Counted from the stretch's first letter, positions 25,634 through 34,807 are shown. The stretch: DNA of 64,000 bases from an uncultured Actinomycetes bacterium (GCA_937876315.1 CALEHQ010000042.1:124001-188000), one strand, 5' to 3'. Program-made: numbers and translations. Notes: generated by a model from the sequence alone, not told the origin.

Positions 25634-26473
25634 ATGTCACCAACAATCAGCCCAATCTCCGGTTCCATCGGGGCAGCAGTCACCGATATTGATCTTCGTT
25701 CGTTAGATCAATCCTCTTTCGAGGCTATCCACGCAGAGTGGCTCAGTCATCAGGTGCTGTTTTTCCCGGGCCAACATCTCACGCCGAACGAACAACGTGA
25801 CTTTGCGCAGTGGTTTGGCCCGCTTGAAGTTCATCCCCTTACCGAGAAACTCGACGGGGTCCCCGAGGTCACCGTGCTCCATAGCGAGCGGGGCGGCCGA
25901 GCCGACGTTTGGCATACCGACGTCACGTTCAATGACGCTCCACCAATCGCGGCGGTCCTTCAGCAAATCAGTGGCCCGGAATATGGCGGCGACACGATGT
26001 GGGCGAACCAGTACGCGGCATTCGAAGCAATGTCGCCGGCCATGCAGGACTTTCTCCGGGGTCTCACCGCGATCCATACGGCGTGGCCACAGGGTCATCC
26101 CGAGTTGAAGGCAGAGAGGCCTGTCATCCTCCGACACCCAGACTCCGGTCAAGATGCACTCGCAGTCAACCGACTTTTCACCACCAGAATCCCCCAGCTT
26201 GCGCAGTCCGAGAGTGATGCACTCCTCAGCCATCTCTTCGCATGGGGAGACCGACCGGAATTTACGTGTCGATGGAGTTGGTCACCAGGAGACATCGTCA
26301 TCTGGGACAACCGCTGCACTCGCCATTACGCAATTGGTGACTACGACGAGGAGCGAGTGATGCACCGCGTCACCGTCCTCGGAACGTACGCAAACCTCGG
26401 AAAAGTGACCGCCTCCTACGAACACCGCACGATTTCAAAACTCTCGGCATCAGTCGCCTTCGAACGCCGGTAG
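25634..26473 (+). CDS. TauD/TfdA family Fe(II)/2-oxoglutarate-dependent dioxygenase
   Basis: A 279-residue jelly-roll dioxygenase that couples 2-oxoglutarate decarboxylation to hydroxylation of a small anionic substrate. The facial triad is visible: His94 and Asp96 in WHTDVTF and His244 in VMHRVTVLG. The 2-oxoglutarate Arg is probably in the RHYAIGDY/RVTVLG region near the C-terminus. Length matches TauD/TfdA (280-290). Substrates of the family include taurine, 2,4-D and alkyl sulfates; the neighbours (CMD, hydroxyacid dehydrogenase, SDR) point to carbon-skeleton catabolism rather than sulfur supply, without excluding it. Confidence 0.9.
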   Translation: MSPTISPISGSIGAAVTDIDLRSLDQSSFEAIHAEWLSHQVLFFPGQHLTPNEQRDFAQWFGPLEVHPLTEKLDGVPEVTVLHSERGGRADVWHTDVTFNDAPPIAAVLQQISGPEYGGDTMWANQYAAFEAMSPAMQDFLRGLTAIHTAWPQGHPELKAERPVILRHPDSGQDALAVNRLFTTRIPQLAQSESDALLSHLFAWGDRPEFTCRWSWSPGDIVIWDNRCTRHYAIGDYDEERVMHRVTVLGTYANLGKVTASYEHRTISKLSASVAFERR

Positions 26474-26535
26474 AGAGAAAACAAGTCACACCGAGAAGCG
26501 CCCCACTAAGGTCCTTCTCTGATCAAGGGGGAACA

Positions 26536-27405
26536 ATGAAAGAACTCAAGGGCAAGGTTGCTGTCATTACCGGTGGCGCCGGTGGAATCGGCAAAGCCAT
26601 GGGTGAGCGGTTTCTGGCAGAGGGAATGAAGGTCGTCCTTTCCGACCTTCGTTCAGAACAACTCGACGGTGCTGTCAACGAATTGAGTGGTGACGGCCGC
26701 GAGGTCATCGGTATCACCGCTGATGTCTCAAGTCTTGAGTCGGTCGAGGCCCTTCGAGACGCGACGCTTGAGAGGTTTGGCAAGGTCCATGTTGTTTGCA
26801 ATAACGCCGGAGTCGCCTCGGGCGCTCACGGTCGCCTTTGGGAACACGAGATCAACGATTGGCGTTTCGCGTTCAGCGTGCATGTCTACGGCGTGATCAA
26901 CGGAATCAACGCATTCGTACCCACCCTTCTCGACCAAGACGAAGAAGCCCACGTTGTGAACACATCGTCGAACAACGGCGGCTTCTCCCCTATTGCGATG
27001 TCACCGACTTACGCAACTTGCAAAGCCGCTGTCGTAACGCTGAGCGAATGTCTCTACGGACAGCTCGCTGAAGTGAACCCCAAGATTGGTGTCTCCGTTC
27101 TCTTCCCAACCGGAAAGACCAAAGGCGTCCTCAACACGGGCATCTGGGCGGCCGCCGAACGCCCTCCGGGCTACGAGGCCGATCAACCGATCGACCACAC
27201 ACACAAAATGGCAGGCTGGATCGAATCAATGGAAGCCGCCGGCACCCCCGTTGCCGTAACGCCCTTGTCGGAGGTTGCCGAGCAGGTCATTGAAGGGCTT
27301 TACGCCAACCGATTCTGGATGGTTGAAGAAGGTCGCTTCGAGGACGCTGTCAATGAACGCACCCAGATCATCCTCAATCGCGCGGCCCCGCTCTACCAGC
27401 GCTAA
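26536..27405 (+). CDS. Short-chain dehydrogenase/reductase
   Basis: A 289-residue SDR: cofactor loop TGGAGGIGKA at 13-22, an Asp after beta-2 (VLSDLRSE) suggesting NAD, CNNAGVASGAHG, and catalytic YATCK near 156-160. The C-terminal part is longer than in minimal SDRs and includes GKTKGVLNTGIWAAAERPPG, seen in a branch that acts on bulky hydrophobic alcohols or ketones. The ATG follows AAGGGGGAACA. The SDR at 61894-62709 is its closest relative in the window (both have VHVVCNNAGV). A DinB-like gene follows after 6 bases. Confidence 0.9.
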   Translation: MKELKGKVAVITGGAGGIGKAMGERFLAEGMKVVLSDLRSEQLDGAVNELSGDGREVIGITADVSSLESVEALRDATLERFGKVHVVCNNAGVASGAHGRLWEHEINDWRFAFSVHVYGVINGINAFVPTLLDQDEEAHVVNTSSNNGGFSPIAMSPTYATCKAAVVTLSECLYGQLAEVNPKIGVSVLFPTGKTKGVLNTGIWAAAERPPGYEADQPIDHTHKMAGWIESMEAAGTPVAVTPLSEVAEQVIEGLYANRFWMVEEGRFEDAVNERTQIILNRAAPLYQR

Positions 27406-27411
27406 CTCATC

Positions 27412-27978
27412 ATGACCGAACTGATTCTTGACTCATTGCAACGCCGAATGGCGGCAATGCATTCGCTGTATTACCAAGCCGTCGGTTCGATGGACCTTGA
27501 GCATGTCAATCACTTTGAACGCGAGAAGGTTCTTCCGATCGCGTTCTCCCTCTTCCACTACACAAACCAGGAAGACGGGAATTTCATGTTCATCACTGGT
27601 GAACTGCCGATCTGGAACGAAGAGTGGCAATCACGAGTGCAGTTGGCCATTAACGACCACGGCAAGGAACGCACCGTCGATGAGATGATGCATCAGCGCA
27701 TCGGCGATTTTGAAGCGTTCAAGGAGTACCAGCGAACGGTCTTCGAGCGCACCGAGGCCTACCTCGCAACAATGGACCCCGCCGACTTCACACGACTAGT
27801 CATCCCCCGCCCGTTTCCTCCGCAGGTGGTCTCTACCTACAGCGCTCGCGTTGCTGGGCCCGAAGGCATCACGGTCCTTGATGGATTCGAGTGCTGGCTC
27901 TACCAGCACGGGCTTCGCCATATGGGCGAAATCGAACTCGCCCGTGGTCTTGTCGGTCTCGGCGGAATGACGAGCTAA
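27412..27978 (+). CDS. DinB-like four-helix bundle protein
   Basis: A 188-residue soluble helical protein. The N-terminal helix contains HSLYYQAVGSMDLEHVNHFE, the middle a WQSRVQLAI segment, and the C-terminus HGLRHMGEIELARGLVGLGG, which matches the last helix of DinB_2 proteins (pattern H-x2-H-x-G-E-I). The His residues in helices one and four could bind a metal. Some DinB-fold proteins are thiol transferases or isomerases. It starts 6 bases after the SDR stop and belongs to the same transcript; its partner chemistry is unknown. Confidence 0.72.
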   Translation: MTELILDSLQRRMAAMHSLYYQAVGSMDLEHVNHFEREKVLPIAFSLFHYTNQEDGNFMFITGELPIWNEEWQSRVQLAINDHGKERTVDEMMHQRIGDFEAFKEYQRTVFERTEAYLATMDPADFTRLVIPRPFPPQVVSTYSARVAGPEGITVLDGFECWLYQHGLRHMGEIELARGLVGLGGMTS

Positions 27979-27990
27979 CGCTCGAACGGA

Positions 27991-28716
27991 CTAAAGAGCG
28001 ACCGTCTTTGGAAGGTCGGAGTTTCGAATCTCGTCGGCCCAGGGGTAGTGCATCGGATTGATGCGGTCGTAGGGGGCGTCAACCAATATCTGAGTCGTCG
28101 AATCGACTGGCTCAGCCTCGCGCATCTCTTTTGCAGCGACGGCTGCGTCGCCTTCAACGAAGACAATGTCCATATCGAGTCCGTCGCGAAGTCGGGAACT
28201 CAGACTCCAGACGCCGTGAACAAATTCCAATTCAACGAGGCGTGCAGCTCGATCAAGCGAGACCTCTTGGCCACCCCGACGTTGACGCAGCACCACGCCC
28301 GTGTGGCCCACGAACGGCACATCGGCCGGCACCAACTTTGTTGGCGGCGAAACAAATGCAGCTACCGACTGAAAACAATCCCCTTCACGCACAGCCTTTT
28401 GATTCTCAGGAAATGCCATGCGACCCGTATCGATTAATCGCTCGCGCAGTGTGCTCATATCGTCGAACGCGATCTGTGGGTCTCCTGTGAGCGTGTAGAT
28501 GGTGATGAAAGTTGCGCGTCCAGCACCGAAGGGTGAACCTTCAATCACCTCACGTGCAGCGTGAAGAGCGGGGCGCGCCACGTACCGGTTACTGAGCATG
28601 ACGCCTTCGAGCATGACGTTCGGCGGCGTGTGTTCCAGGTCGTACCAACGGTTCCAGTCCTCGATTACAGCAGCATCACAATCAAGGGCGGCGAAGATGA
28701 TTCCAGAAGGTTGCAT
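27991..28716 (-). CDS. EthD-like dimeric alpha/beta-barrel protein, tandem ferredoxin-like domains
   Basis: About 241 residues. The N-terminal half carries DWNRWYDLEHTPPNVMLEGVMLSNRYVA, which fits the W-x3-EH-P...PG...RY pattern of ferredoxin-like dimeric barrel proteins (EthD group). The second half has a weaker copy (LVELEFVHGVWSLSSRL). EthD-type proteins assist P450 systems or act as small enzymes. Start is uncertain: the ATG at 28716 gives a family-like MQPSGIIFAALD opening and follows CAGAAT plus six bases; a TTG at 28764 has a GAGG site. Convergent with the DinB-like gene, divergent from the hemolysin III gene. Confidence 0.7.
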   Translation of the reverse strand: MQPSGIIFAALDCDAAVIEDWNRWYDLEHTPPNVMLEGVMLSNRYVARPALHAAREVIEGSPFGAGRATFITIYTLTGDPQIAFDDMSTLRERLIDTGRMAFPENQKAVREGDCFQSVAAFVSPPTKLVPADVPFVGHTGVVLRQRRGGQEVSLDRAARLVELEFVHGVWSLSSRLRDGLDMDIVFVEGDAAVAAKEMREAEPVDSTTQILVDAPYDRINPMHYPWADEIRNSDLPKTVAL

Positions 28717-28813
28717 TCCAGCATTCTGACCGAGGTCGTAGTGCTCGGCCGACACTCTGCCCAACAGAACGCCCTCGCCGGCCGGAACTAGGTGGAAGAG
28801 AATCCGACACCGG

Positions 28814-28819
28814 TACGAT
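28814..28819 (+). promoter_or_regulatory. -10 box of a leaderless promoter for the hemolysin III gene
   Basis: TACGAT, six bases, then GTG at 28826. This supports the GTG over the ATG nine bases further on and is the only leaderless GTG start in the set. Confidence 0.6.
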
Positions 28820-28825
28820 CAGGAT

Positions 28826-29563
28826 GTGGATGAAATGCTTCCAACTTCAATTCAGGAAGACTCCCCTGCCACCTTCGCCTCGCGGCCATTTTCCGCACTC
28901 GATGAGTTGATCTGGCGAGTCAGTTGGGATGCTCGTCCGAAATATCGCGGCAAGCTCCATGCGATATCGGCCATGCTCGCCCCACCCGCTGCTGTCGCCA
29001 TGACGCTGAACGCGAAGCCAGGCCGAAATCGAGTTGCCGCAGGGATTTACGGCCTCGGAATCTGCGCGATGTTCAGCGCATCTGGCGCCTATCACCGACT
29101 CACCAAAAGCCGGAAGATGGCGAGCGTGATGCGCCGCATCGATCATTCGATGATTTACGTGATGATCGCCGGCACCTGGACACCGATCGCCGTTGCAACG
29201 CTCCCACCGAAACACGCGAAGATCGTGCTGGCCGCAGTGTGGTCTGCCGCGGGCGTTGCTGCCGGCACGAAGGTATTGCGGCTGAATGAAAGCCAACGTG
29301 CTGGTTCATGGTTCTACCCAGTGCTCGGGGTTGCTGGCACCGTCCTCGCGCCGTCGGTGGTGCGAGTTGGGGGCAAACCTGCACTGGTCGGACTCGTTGC
29401 TGGAGGTGCGGCTTATCTTGGCGGCGCCGCCGTCTTCGCGGCGCAACGTCCGAACCCGTGGCCGAAAAAGTTTGGGTTCCACGAAATCTTTCATGCCGCC
29501 GTCGTCCTCGGCGTTGTCACCCACTACCTCGCGATTTGGCGCATTCTTCGGCGTAGCCGCTAA
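28826..29563 (+). CDS. Hemolysin III / PAQR family membrane protein
   Basis: A 245-residue seven-helix inner-membrane protein of the PAQR superfamily. Conserved elements: SASGAYHRLT with the metal-type Ser/His, RIDHSMIYVMIAGTWTP with Asp/His, and FGFHEIFHAAVVLGVVTHY near the C-terminus, giving the last two His. These residues form the zinc hydrolase-like site in eukaryotic adiponectin receptors. Bacterial members affect lipid homeostasis; haemolysis is a name from early work only. The stop codon directly abuts the stop of the convergent SDR gene (29561-29566). Confidence 0.88.
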   Translation: MDEMLPTSIQEDSPATFASRPFSALDELIWRVSWDARPKYRGKLHAISAMLAPPAAVAMTLNAKPGRNRVAAGIYGLGICAMFSASGAYHRLTKSRKMASVMRRIDHSMIYVMIAGTWTPIAVATLPPKHAKIVLAAVWSAAGVAAGTKVLRLNESQRAGSWFYPVLGVAGTVLAPSVVRVGGKPALVGLVAGGAAYLGGAAVFAAQRPNPWPKKFGFHEIFHAAVVLGVVTHYLAIWRILRRSR

Positions 29564-30367
29564 TCAGGTCACCGCATCAGCTGCGCCGCCGTCGAATCGC
29601 AGATGCGCACCATTCAGATGCCACGCCGGTTCACTGACGACAAAGGCGATGAATCGACCAACATCTTCCGGTGTTGAAATGTGGCCGGATGGGTTTGCCA
29701 TACCCGTTTCGAGCACGAACTTTTCAACTGACGCCCAGTCCGGGCTAACTCCCTTGCGCTCGGCCCGCTTCGTGAACAGTTCGACCATCTCGGGAGTGGC
29801 GATGATCCCCGGACTCACGCAGTTCACGGTGATGCCGGTGTTCGCTAGATGCTTCGCCAAACTCACCACAATCGACGGGAGAGCGCCCTTTGCGGCGTAG
29901 TACTCGGGAATGCGATCTCCCGGGCGGGTTGCTCCAACCGTCGAGACGAAAACAATCCGGCCCCAACCGTTCGAGCGCATTCCGTCAATGAATTCATTCG
30001 TTACTCGGATCGCGCTGACGACGTTTGTGTCATAACTCGAATGCCAAGACTCAGCATCACTACCGGGCCAGTCACTCCCCTCGGCAACGCCGTAGTTATT
30101 CACCACGATGTCGACTCGAGTCGATACGCGATCCACTTCGGTACGAAGTTGTCTCGTTCCATCATCGGTCCGAATATCGCCGATGACTTCGTGAGCGATT
30201 CCTCCGTTTGATCGAATCGAGTCGATGGTCTCGGCACAAGATCCGACCTCAAATCCGTGGACCAGAACGGTGGCACCCTCAGACGCCAGCACTCGAGCTA
30301 ATCCGGCCCCCGTTCCTCGCCATGAACCTGTAACGAGTGCGACGCGACCAGCGAGCCCCAAGTCCAT
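29564..30367 (-). CDS. Short-chain dehydrogenase/reductase, 3-oxoacyl-ACP reductase-like
   Basis: A 267-residue SDR. The cofactor loop is TGSWRGTGAG (11-20), NNYG replaces NNAG, and the catalytic pair is in PEYYAAKGALP. C-terminal GHISTPEDVGRFIAFVVSEPAWHLNGAHLRFDGG (in parts) is the usual FabG-like end. NADP or NAD preference is not clear (HGFEVGS after beta-2). The upstream deacylase stop is 11 bases away on the same strand, so it is probably the second gene of the transcript led by 30379-32112. Confidence 0.9.
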   Translation of the reverse strand: MDLGLAGRVALVTGSWRGTGAGLARVLASEGATVLVHGFEVGSCAETIDSIRSNGGIAHEVIGDIRTDDGTRQLRTEVDRVSTRVDIVVNNYGVAEGSDWPGSDAESWHSSYDTNVVSAIRVTNEFIDGMRSNGWGRIVFVSTVGATRPGDRIPEYYAAKGALPSIVVSLAKHLANTGITVNCVSPGIIATPEMVELFTKRAERKGVSPDWASVEKFVLETGMANPSGHISTPEDVGRFIAFVVSEPAWHLNGAHLRFDGGAADAVT

Positions 30368-30378
30368 AGCGAACTCTC

Positions 30379-32112
30379 TTAGTGCGAAGAGCGAACGAGG
30401 CGACCGGGACGAGCACCCGTATCGGTATCGTCTCGGCGAGTGACCACGCCACTCACGATCGTTGCCACATACCCCGAAGCATTCTGAAGTATCCGGCGGC
30501 CACCCGCGGGCAAATCGTCAGCAGGATGCGGCGGACGCAGCGTGAGATGTTCGAGATCAATCACGTTGATGTCGGCCTTTTTGCCAACCGCGAGTGTGCC
30601 GCGATCGGTCAGGCCAACGACCTCAGCCGTGAGTGCCGTTTGCTTCCGGACAATTGATTCGAGCGACAGTAGATCACCGCGAGTTCGATCCCGAGTCCAG
30701 TGCGTAAGCATGTACGTCGGCAGCGACGCATCGCAGATGAACCGGACGTGGGCTCCACCATCAGAAAGACCGAGGACCGTGTCTGGGTTTTCGAGCATGA
30801 CAGCGAGATGGTCCTGGGATCCTTTCGCATAGTTGGTAAACGCACCGAGCAGGAGCGCTCCGCCGGCGATCGAGTCGTAGAGAACCTCCCAAGGGTCCTT
30901 GCCACTCGTCTCGGCGATTCCGGCAATCGAACGATCTCGGGTGGGCTCGTAATCAGGCGGATCCCCAAGAACAAAGAGCCTCTCGAACATGTAGGCCATG
31001 TTGTCGGCGATTGATTCGTACTGGCGGTTCGGATCTTCGGGGAGATTCTCTTCAGCGAGAATCGCAGCCTTCACCTCAGGCTTTTGCAGTTCGTGAAGAA
31101 GAGCTTCGTAAGAAAGTTCTGACTCAAGTCGACGGAATGTCGGCCTGCGCATAAGGCCGTGGTAGGTCGCGACCCCGATCAGCATTCCGCCCGGGCGACC
31201 AGCAACCTGCGGCACAAGCTGTGCGCCTTCAGTATTTGCTTTCGCAACCGCTGACAACTGCTCTTCCCAAAGATCTGGAGCACCCATGGACTGAATCATC
31301 AAGAAGGTGACCGGAGCGCCTGTTCGCTTCGACACCTCAGCCAACAGGGCAATTTCATTCAGGACTGTTTCGTAATCGTCACCGGTTTCGCCGGTTGGAA
31401 CTGCTTCAAAGAGTCCGCCGCCAGCGTCGACCATTGCCTGAGCGAGAGCGACGAGTTCGGTTGAATTCGCGAATGTTCCAGGAACGAGTTCGCCGTCGAG
31501 CGTGCGATGGTTCAGCGAACGAGAGGTTGATACACCAATCGCTCCCGCTTCAATCGATGCTCTGACATGAGAAGCCATCTCAGAAATTTCATTTTCGGTC
31601 GGTTCAACATCGAGCGCACCTCGATCTCCCATTACGTAGACACGCAATGGAGCATGCGGAAGGAACGCTGCGAGATCCATGGAGTACTCACGCGCCGCGA
31701 GAGCGTCGAGGTACTGCGGGAACGTTTCCCACGACCACTCGATGCCTTCATGCAGCGCGGTTCCCGGGATGTCTTCGACGCCCTCCATTAGTTCGACAAG
31801 CCACTCCTCTTTACCAGGGCGAACTGGAGCGAACCCAACGCCGCAGTTACCGACCACAACGGTCGTTACACCATGACTTGCAGAAGGATCGAGAACTGGA
31901 TCCCAAGTTGCTTGTCCGTCGTAGTGAGTATGGATATCAACGAAGCCTGGCGAAACAACGAATCCCGTTGCATCAATCGTTTCACGAGCGTCACCATCGA
32001 CTGCGCTTCCGATTTCGACGATCACGCCATCCTTGATGGCGATATCGCCGACATAGCTTGGCTGGCCCGTGCCATCGACAATGGTTCCGTTGATGATTTT
32101 CAAATCGAACAT
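30379..32112 (-). CDS. Amidohydrolase family 3, N-acyl-D-amino-acid deacylase-type, paralogue A
   Basis: A 577-residue metallohydrolase. Metal ligands of D-aminoacylase are matched: HTHYDGQ (first His pair, near 60-66), Cys in VVVGNCGVGFAP, and the catalytic Asp in GLSDGGAHVRF. The N-terminal beta-sandwich FDLKIINGTIVDGTGQPSYVGDIAI and C-terminal KADINVIDLEHLTLRPP are the family's composite domain. The natural substrate may be an amide other than D-amino acids; relatives in Acidimicrobia and Mycobacteria are multi-copy. It has a leaderless promoter and diverges from the KstD-like gene. Paralogue B is at 39464-41209, also beside a Baeyer-Villiger enzyme; both end in TDTGARPG-x-L. Confidence 0.9.
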   Translation of the reverse strand: MFDLKIINGTIVDGTGQPSYVGDIAIKDGVIVEIGSAVDGDARETIDATGFVVSPGFVDIHTHYDGQATWDPVLDPSASHGVTTVVVGNCGVGFAPVRPGKEEWLVELMEGVEDIPGTALHEGIEWSWETFPQYLDALAAREYSMDLAAFLPHAPLRVYVMGDRGALDVEPTENEISEMASHVRASIEAGAIGVSTSRSLNHRTLDGELVPGTFANSTELVALAQAMVDAGGGLFEAVPTGETGDDYETVLNEIALLAEVSKRTGAPVTFLMIQSMGAPDLWEEQLSAVAKANTEGAQLVPQVAGRPGGMLIGVATYHGLMRRPTFRRLESELSYEALLHELQKPEVKAAILAEENLPEDPNRQYESIADNMAYMFERLFVLGDPPDYEPTRDRSIAGIAETSGKDPWEVLYDSIAGGALLLGAFTNYAKGSQDHLAVMLENPDTVLGLSDGGAHVRFICDASLPTYMLTHWTRDRTRGDLLSLESIVRKQTALTAEVVGLTDRGTLAVGKKADINVIDLEHLTLRPPHPADDLPAGGRRILQNASGYVATIVSGVVTRRDDTDTGARPGRLVRSSH

Positions 32113-32118
32113 GTTGTG

Positions 32119-32124
32119 ACCCTA
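32119..32124 (-). promoter_or_regulatory. -10 box of a leaderless promoter for deacylase A
   Basis: On the minus strand TAGGGT, six bases (CACAAC), then ATG at 32112. No ribosome-binding site precedes the start. Confidence 0.6.
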
Positions 32125-32215
32125 GGCGTGTACGACCTTGGCCCGCACGACTTCAGATCCAGAACTACCCTCCGTTGATGTCGGGGCAGCCAGCCCCCGA
32201 GGACTGGGGAAGTCA

Positions 32216-33844
32216 ATGTCACCTGCCGATTGGGATCGAATCGTTGATGTCGTCATCGTGGGGTCCGGCGGCGCCGCTCTCGTGGCGGCGACGATGGCCG
32301 CCGATGAGGGCGCAGAGGTTCTGGTCGTCGAGAAGGACGAACTCCTCGGTGGTACCACCGCAGTTTCAGGCGGCGGGATTTGGCTCCCCAATAACCATGT
32401 AATGGCCGAAGCGGGTATCCCCGACTCCAAAGAGGCTGCACTCACCTACATCGAGCGTGTGTGTGATGGACGAGCTCCCGACCCAGCGCTTCTTGAGGTG
32501 TTCGTCGACACGGCACCCGAGATGCTCAAGTACCTCGTGGAACACACCCCGGCGACGTTTCATATCCAGCCCCTGCCCGATTACTACACACCGTGGGGAT
32601 GGGAAGGCCACCTTCCGCGCCCAGGCCGGACAGTTGAGGCCAATCCCTATCCCGTTGGCGAACGTCTCCCGGAGTGGAAAGACAAGATCGTGAAGCGCGG
32701 CACCCTCATGTCGCTCGGCGCCGCAACAACGCTCACTGAAGATTTCATGCCGCGAACGCCCGAGATGGAAGCCGAGCTTGCACGTCGTGAAGCGGAGGAC
32801 GTTCGCCCGAAGGGTGCTGCACTTATTGCAGCGTTGCTCGAGGGCTTGCTCAATCGCGACGTGAGCATTTGGTTGTCTTCGCCAGCCAAAGACCTCGTCA
32901 CCGATGAGACTGGTTCCGCCGTCGGAGTCGTCGTTGAGCACGACGGCAAGCACACACGCGTTGGAGCACGCAAGGGCATCGTTCTCGCATGTGGCGGATT
33001 CGAATGGAACCGAGACATGGTGATGACGCACCTCGGTTACGACGTGAAGCCACTCAGCCCAGGTGGAAACACCGGCGATGGACTCAACATGGCAATGAAG
33101 GCCGGGGCGCAACTTGGCAACACCACCTCGTATTGGGGAACCCCTGTGATGTTCGACCCCGACATCACTCGCAACGGCGAAATGGTTCCGCAATTCGAAT
33201 GGGGCCGCGGAGAGCCGTCCTCGATAGTGGTGAACCAGAAGGGCAAGCGCTTCGCCAACGAGGCACTCCCCTACAACGATTTCCCGAAAGCATTCGGAGT
33301 CTTCGACAACAACAATCAAGAATTCCCGAACGCGGGACCGTGCTGGCAGATCTTCGACAACGCTGTGCGCTCGAAGGTTCGCGTGCTGTCAATGCTCCCT
33401 GAAGAACCGGACCCCGAATGGGCTATCAAGGCCGACACCATCGCTGAGTTGGCTTCGCTGATTGCTATCGAACCCAATGCGCTCGTTTCCACCGTTGAAC
33501 GATTCAACGAGAACGCGACAAACGGCGAGGACCCTGACTTCGAACGGCACCGCAAGGGCCTGATGGGTCCTGGCTCAGTCAAACCGTTGATCGAAGGACC
33601 ATTCTACGCCGTGCGCATTTATCCAGGCATGCTTGGAACCAATGGCGGTCCAATGATCACCAAAGACGCCGAAGTGCGTCGTCAAGGCGGCGGTGTGATC
33701 GATGGTCTCTACGCCGCCGGGAACACGGCGGCCAATGTTTTCGGATGGGCCTACCCGAGTGGAGGCGGCACGATCGGCAACGGCACCGTGTTCGGGTACC
33801 GAGCCGGGATCCACGCAGGATCCCGACCGGCACGCCAAATCTGA
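32216..33844 (+). CDS. FAD-dependent 3-ketosteroid delta1-dehydrogenase-like flavoprotein (KstD family)
   Basis: A 542-residue flavoprotein of the FAD_binding_2 group. The dinucleotide motif VVIVGSGGAALVAAT is at about 13-27, with VVEKDELLGGTTAVSGGG next; the C-terminal flavin block is YAAGNTAANVFGWAYPSGGGTIGNGTVFGYRAG (in parts). KstD enzymes introduce a 1,2-double bond into ring A of 3-oxosteroids; length and both end motifs fit this group. RIYPGMLGTNGG near the C-terminus corresponds to the region of catalytic Tyr and Gly in KstD. A start at ATG 32216 is preferred because GGGGA precedes it; a TTG at 32138 is possible. Substrate may be another alicyclic ketone. Confidence 0.85.
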   Translation: MSPADWDRIVDVVIVGSGGAALVAATMAADEGAEVLVVEKDELLGGTTAVSGGGIWLPNNHVMAEAGIPDSKEAALTYIERVCDGRAPDPALLEVFVDTAPEMLKYLVEHTPATFHIQPLPDYYTPWGWEGHLPRPGRTVEANPYPVGERLPEWKDKIVKRGTLMSLGAATTLTEDFMPRTPEMEAELARREAEDVRPKGAALIAALLEGLLNRDVSIWLSSPAKDLVTDETGSAVGVVVEHDGKHTRVGARKGIVLACGGFEWNRDMVMTHLGYDVKPLSPGGNTGDGLNMAMKAGAQLGNTTSYWGTPVMFDPDITRNGEMVPQFEWGRGEPSSIVVNQKGKRFANEALPYNDFPKAFGVFDNNNQEFPNAGPCWQIFDNAVRSKVRVLSMLPEEPDPEWAIKADTIAELASLIAIEPNALVSTVERFNENATNGEDPDFERHRKGLMGPGSVKPLIEGPFYAVRIYPGMLGTNGGPMITKDAEVRRQGGGVIDGLYAAGNTAANVFGWAYPSGGGTIGNGTVFGYRAGIHAGSRPARQI

Positions 33845-33848
33845 GGCC

Positions 33849-34775
33849 CTAGTCCGCTTTGGGAATCACGCCACCGGCGGCAATCCAACGGCCAATGACT
33901 TCGCCAGCTTCAGCCGGTGAATACACGTCTTCTTCGTAGCTCCACTTTCCATTACCGGCGTAATGGAGGATCGTGTTCACGTCGAAGCCGTAGTAGCCGT
34001 CATCGCCGTCGGGCGCAGGAAGAATGTTTGGAATCAACGCGCTGATGCGATTGCCTTCGATGAACTTGTAGGACACCGGAAATTCCATCGTCGGAAATGG
34101 CTGCATCACACCGTTGATCCAGTCTCGAATTTCCTTCTGACTCTTGAAATAACCGTAGTGATGTTCGCGATAGTGCGCGTCATCAGTGAACTGATCAGCC
34201 CACTGGTTCCAGTCGCCAGTCGCTACCGCGATTTCGCCACGCTTGCGATAGTTCTCGAACTCTTCCTCGATCTCTTCACGAGGGAAGGCTGGTTCGGGTG
34301 GGTTCGGTGCCCAACCCTCAATCCCTTCGAGCGTGCGGTCTTGAGGGGTCTCACGAGTACCACCGGCCTTGATCCAGTCGACAAAAACGCGACCAGCATC
34401 TTCAGGGTTGTAGTAGTCACCTTCGAAACTGAACTTTCCGTCTCCGGCGTATTCAAGGATTGTCGTATTCGGAAATCCGAATCGCTTGCCAGTGCCAGTG
34501 GGATCGGGAAGGTTGTTCCAGATGTAGAAGCTGATGCGATTGCCTTCGATCATGTACCACTCGATCCAAAGGGTCATCGTTGGGTAGTCGGCCATGCATT
34601 CAACAATCCACTTCTGAATTGCTGCGCGACCGTTGAACACCCCGAGATTGTGTTCTTCGTAGAGCGCATCTTCTGTGAAGAGTTCTGCCCAACCAGACCA
34701 GTCGTGGGTCTCGATTCCCCGACGCCGAAATTCGGCGAAGGCTGCTTCAACTTCTTCACGCGGGTACATCGTCAT
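33849..34775 (-). CDS. Tandem NTF2-like (SnoaL-type) fusion protein, two domains
   Basis: A 308-residue protein made of two NTF2-fold domains: about 1-150 and 165-308. Each copy starts PREE-x2-(A/E)-F, has a W-x2-W aromatic helix and the block ILEYAGDGKFSFEGDYYNP or ILHYAGNGKWSYEEDVYSP, then WI-x-AGG. The copies are clearly different from each other, so the duplication is old. The fused pair would make an intramolecular pseudo-dimer with two possibly different pockets. A good GAAGGAG ribosome site precedes the start. It follows a single-domain paralogue (34808-35269) by 32 bases in the same direction. Role unknown. Confidence 0.87.
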   Translation of the reverse strand: MTMYPREEVEAAFAEFRRRGIETHDWSGWAELFTEDALYEEHNLGVFNGRAAIQKWIVECMADYPTMTLWIEWYMIEGNRISFYIWNNLPDPTGTGKRFGFPNTTILEYAGDGKFSFEGDYYNPEDAGRVFVDWIKAGGTRETPQDRTLEGIEGWAPNPPEPAFPREEIEEEFENYRKRGEIAVATGDWNQWADQFTDDAHYREHHYGYFKSQKEIRDWINGVMQPFPTMEFPVSYKFIEGNRISALIPNILPAPDGDDGYYGFDVNTILHYAGNGKWSYEEDVYSPAEAGEVIGRWIAAGGVIPKAD

Positions 34776-34807
34776 AGCTGTCTCCTTCGAGAGTTTGGGT
34801 GCGGCTT

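Noticed and set aside
26490-26535. Short hairpin (GAGAAG...CTTCTC) before the SDR gene as a regulator site
   Set aside because: Six-base arms with a long loop are expected by chance; it overlaps the likely -10 box (TAAGGT).
32366-33319. A long open frame (over 300 codons) on the minus strand opposite the KstD-like gene
   Set aside because: It is fully antisense to a gene with clear flavoprotein motifs, has no recognisable domain and no start signal; codon bias of the plus-strand gene explains it.
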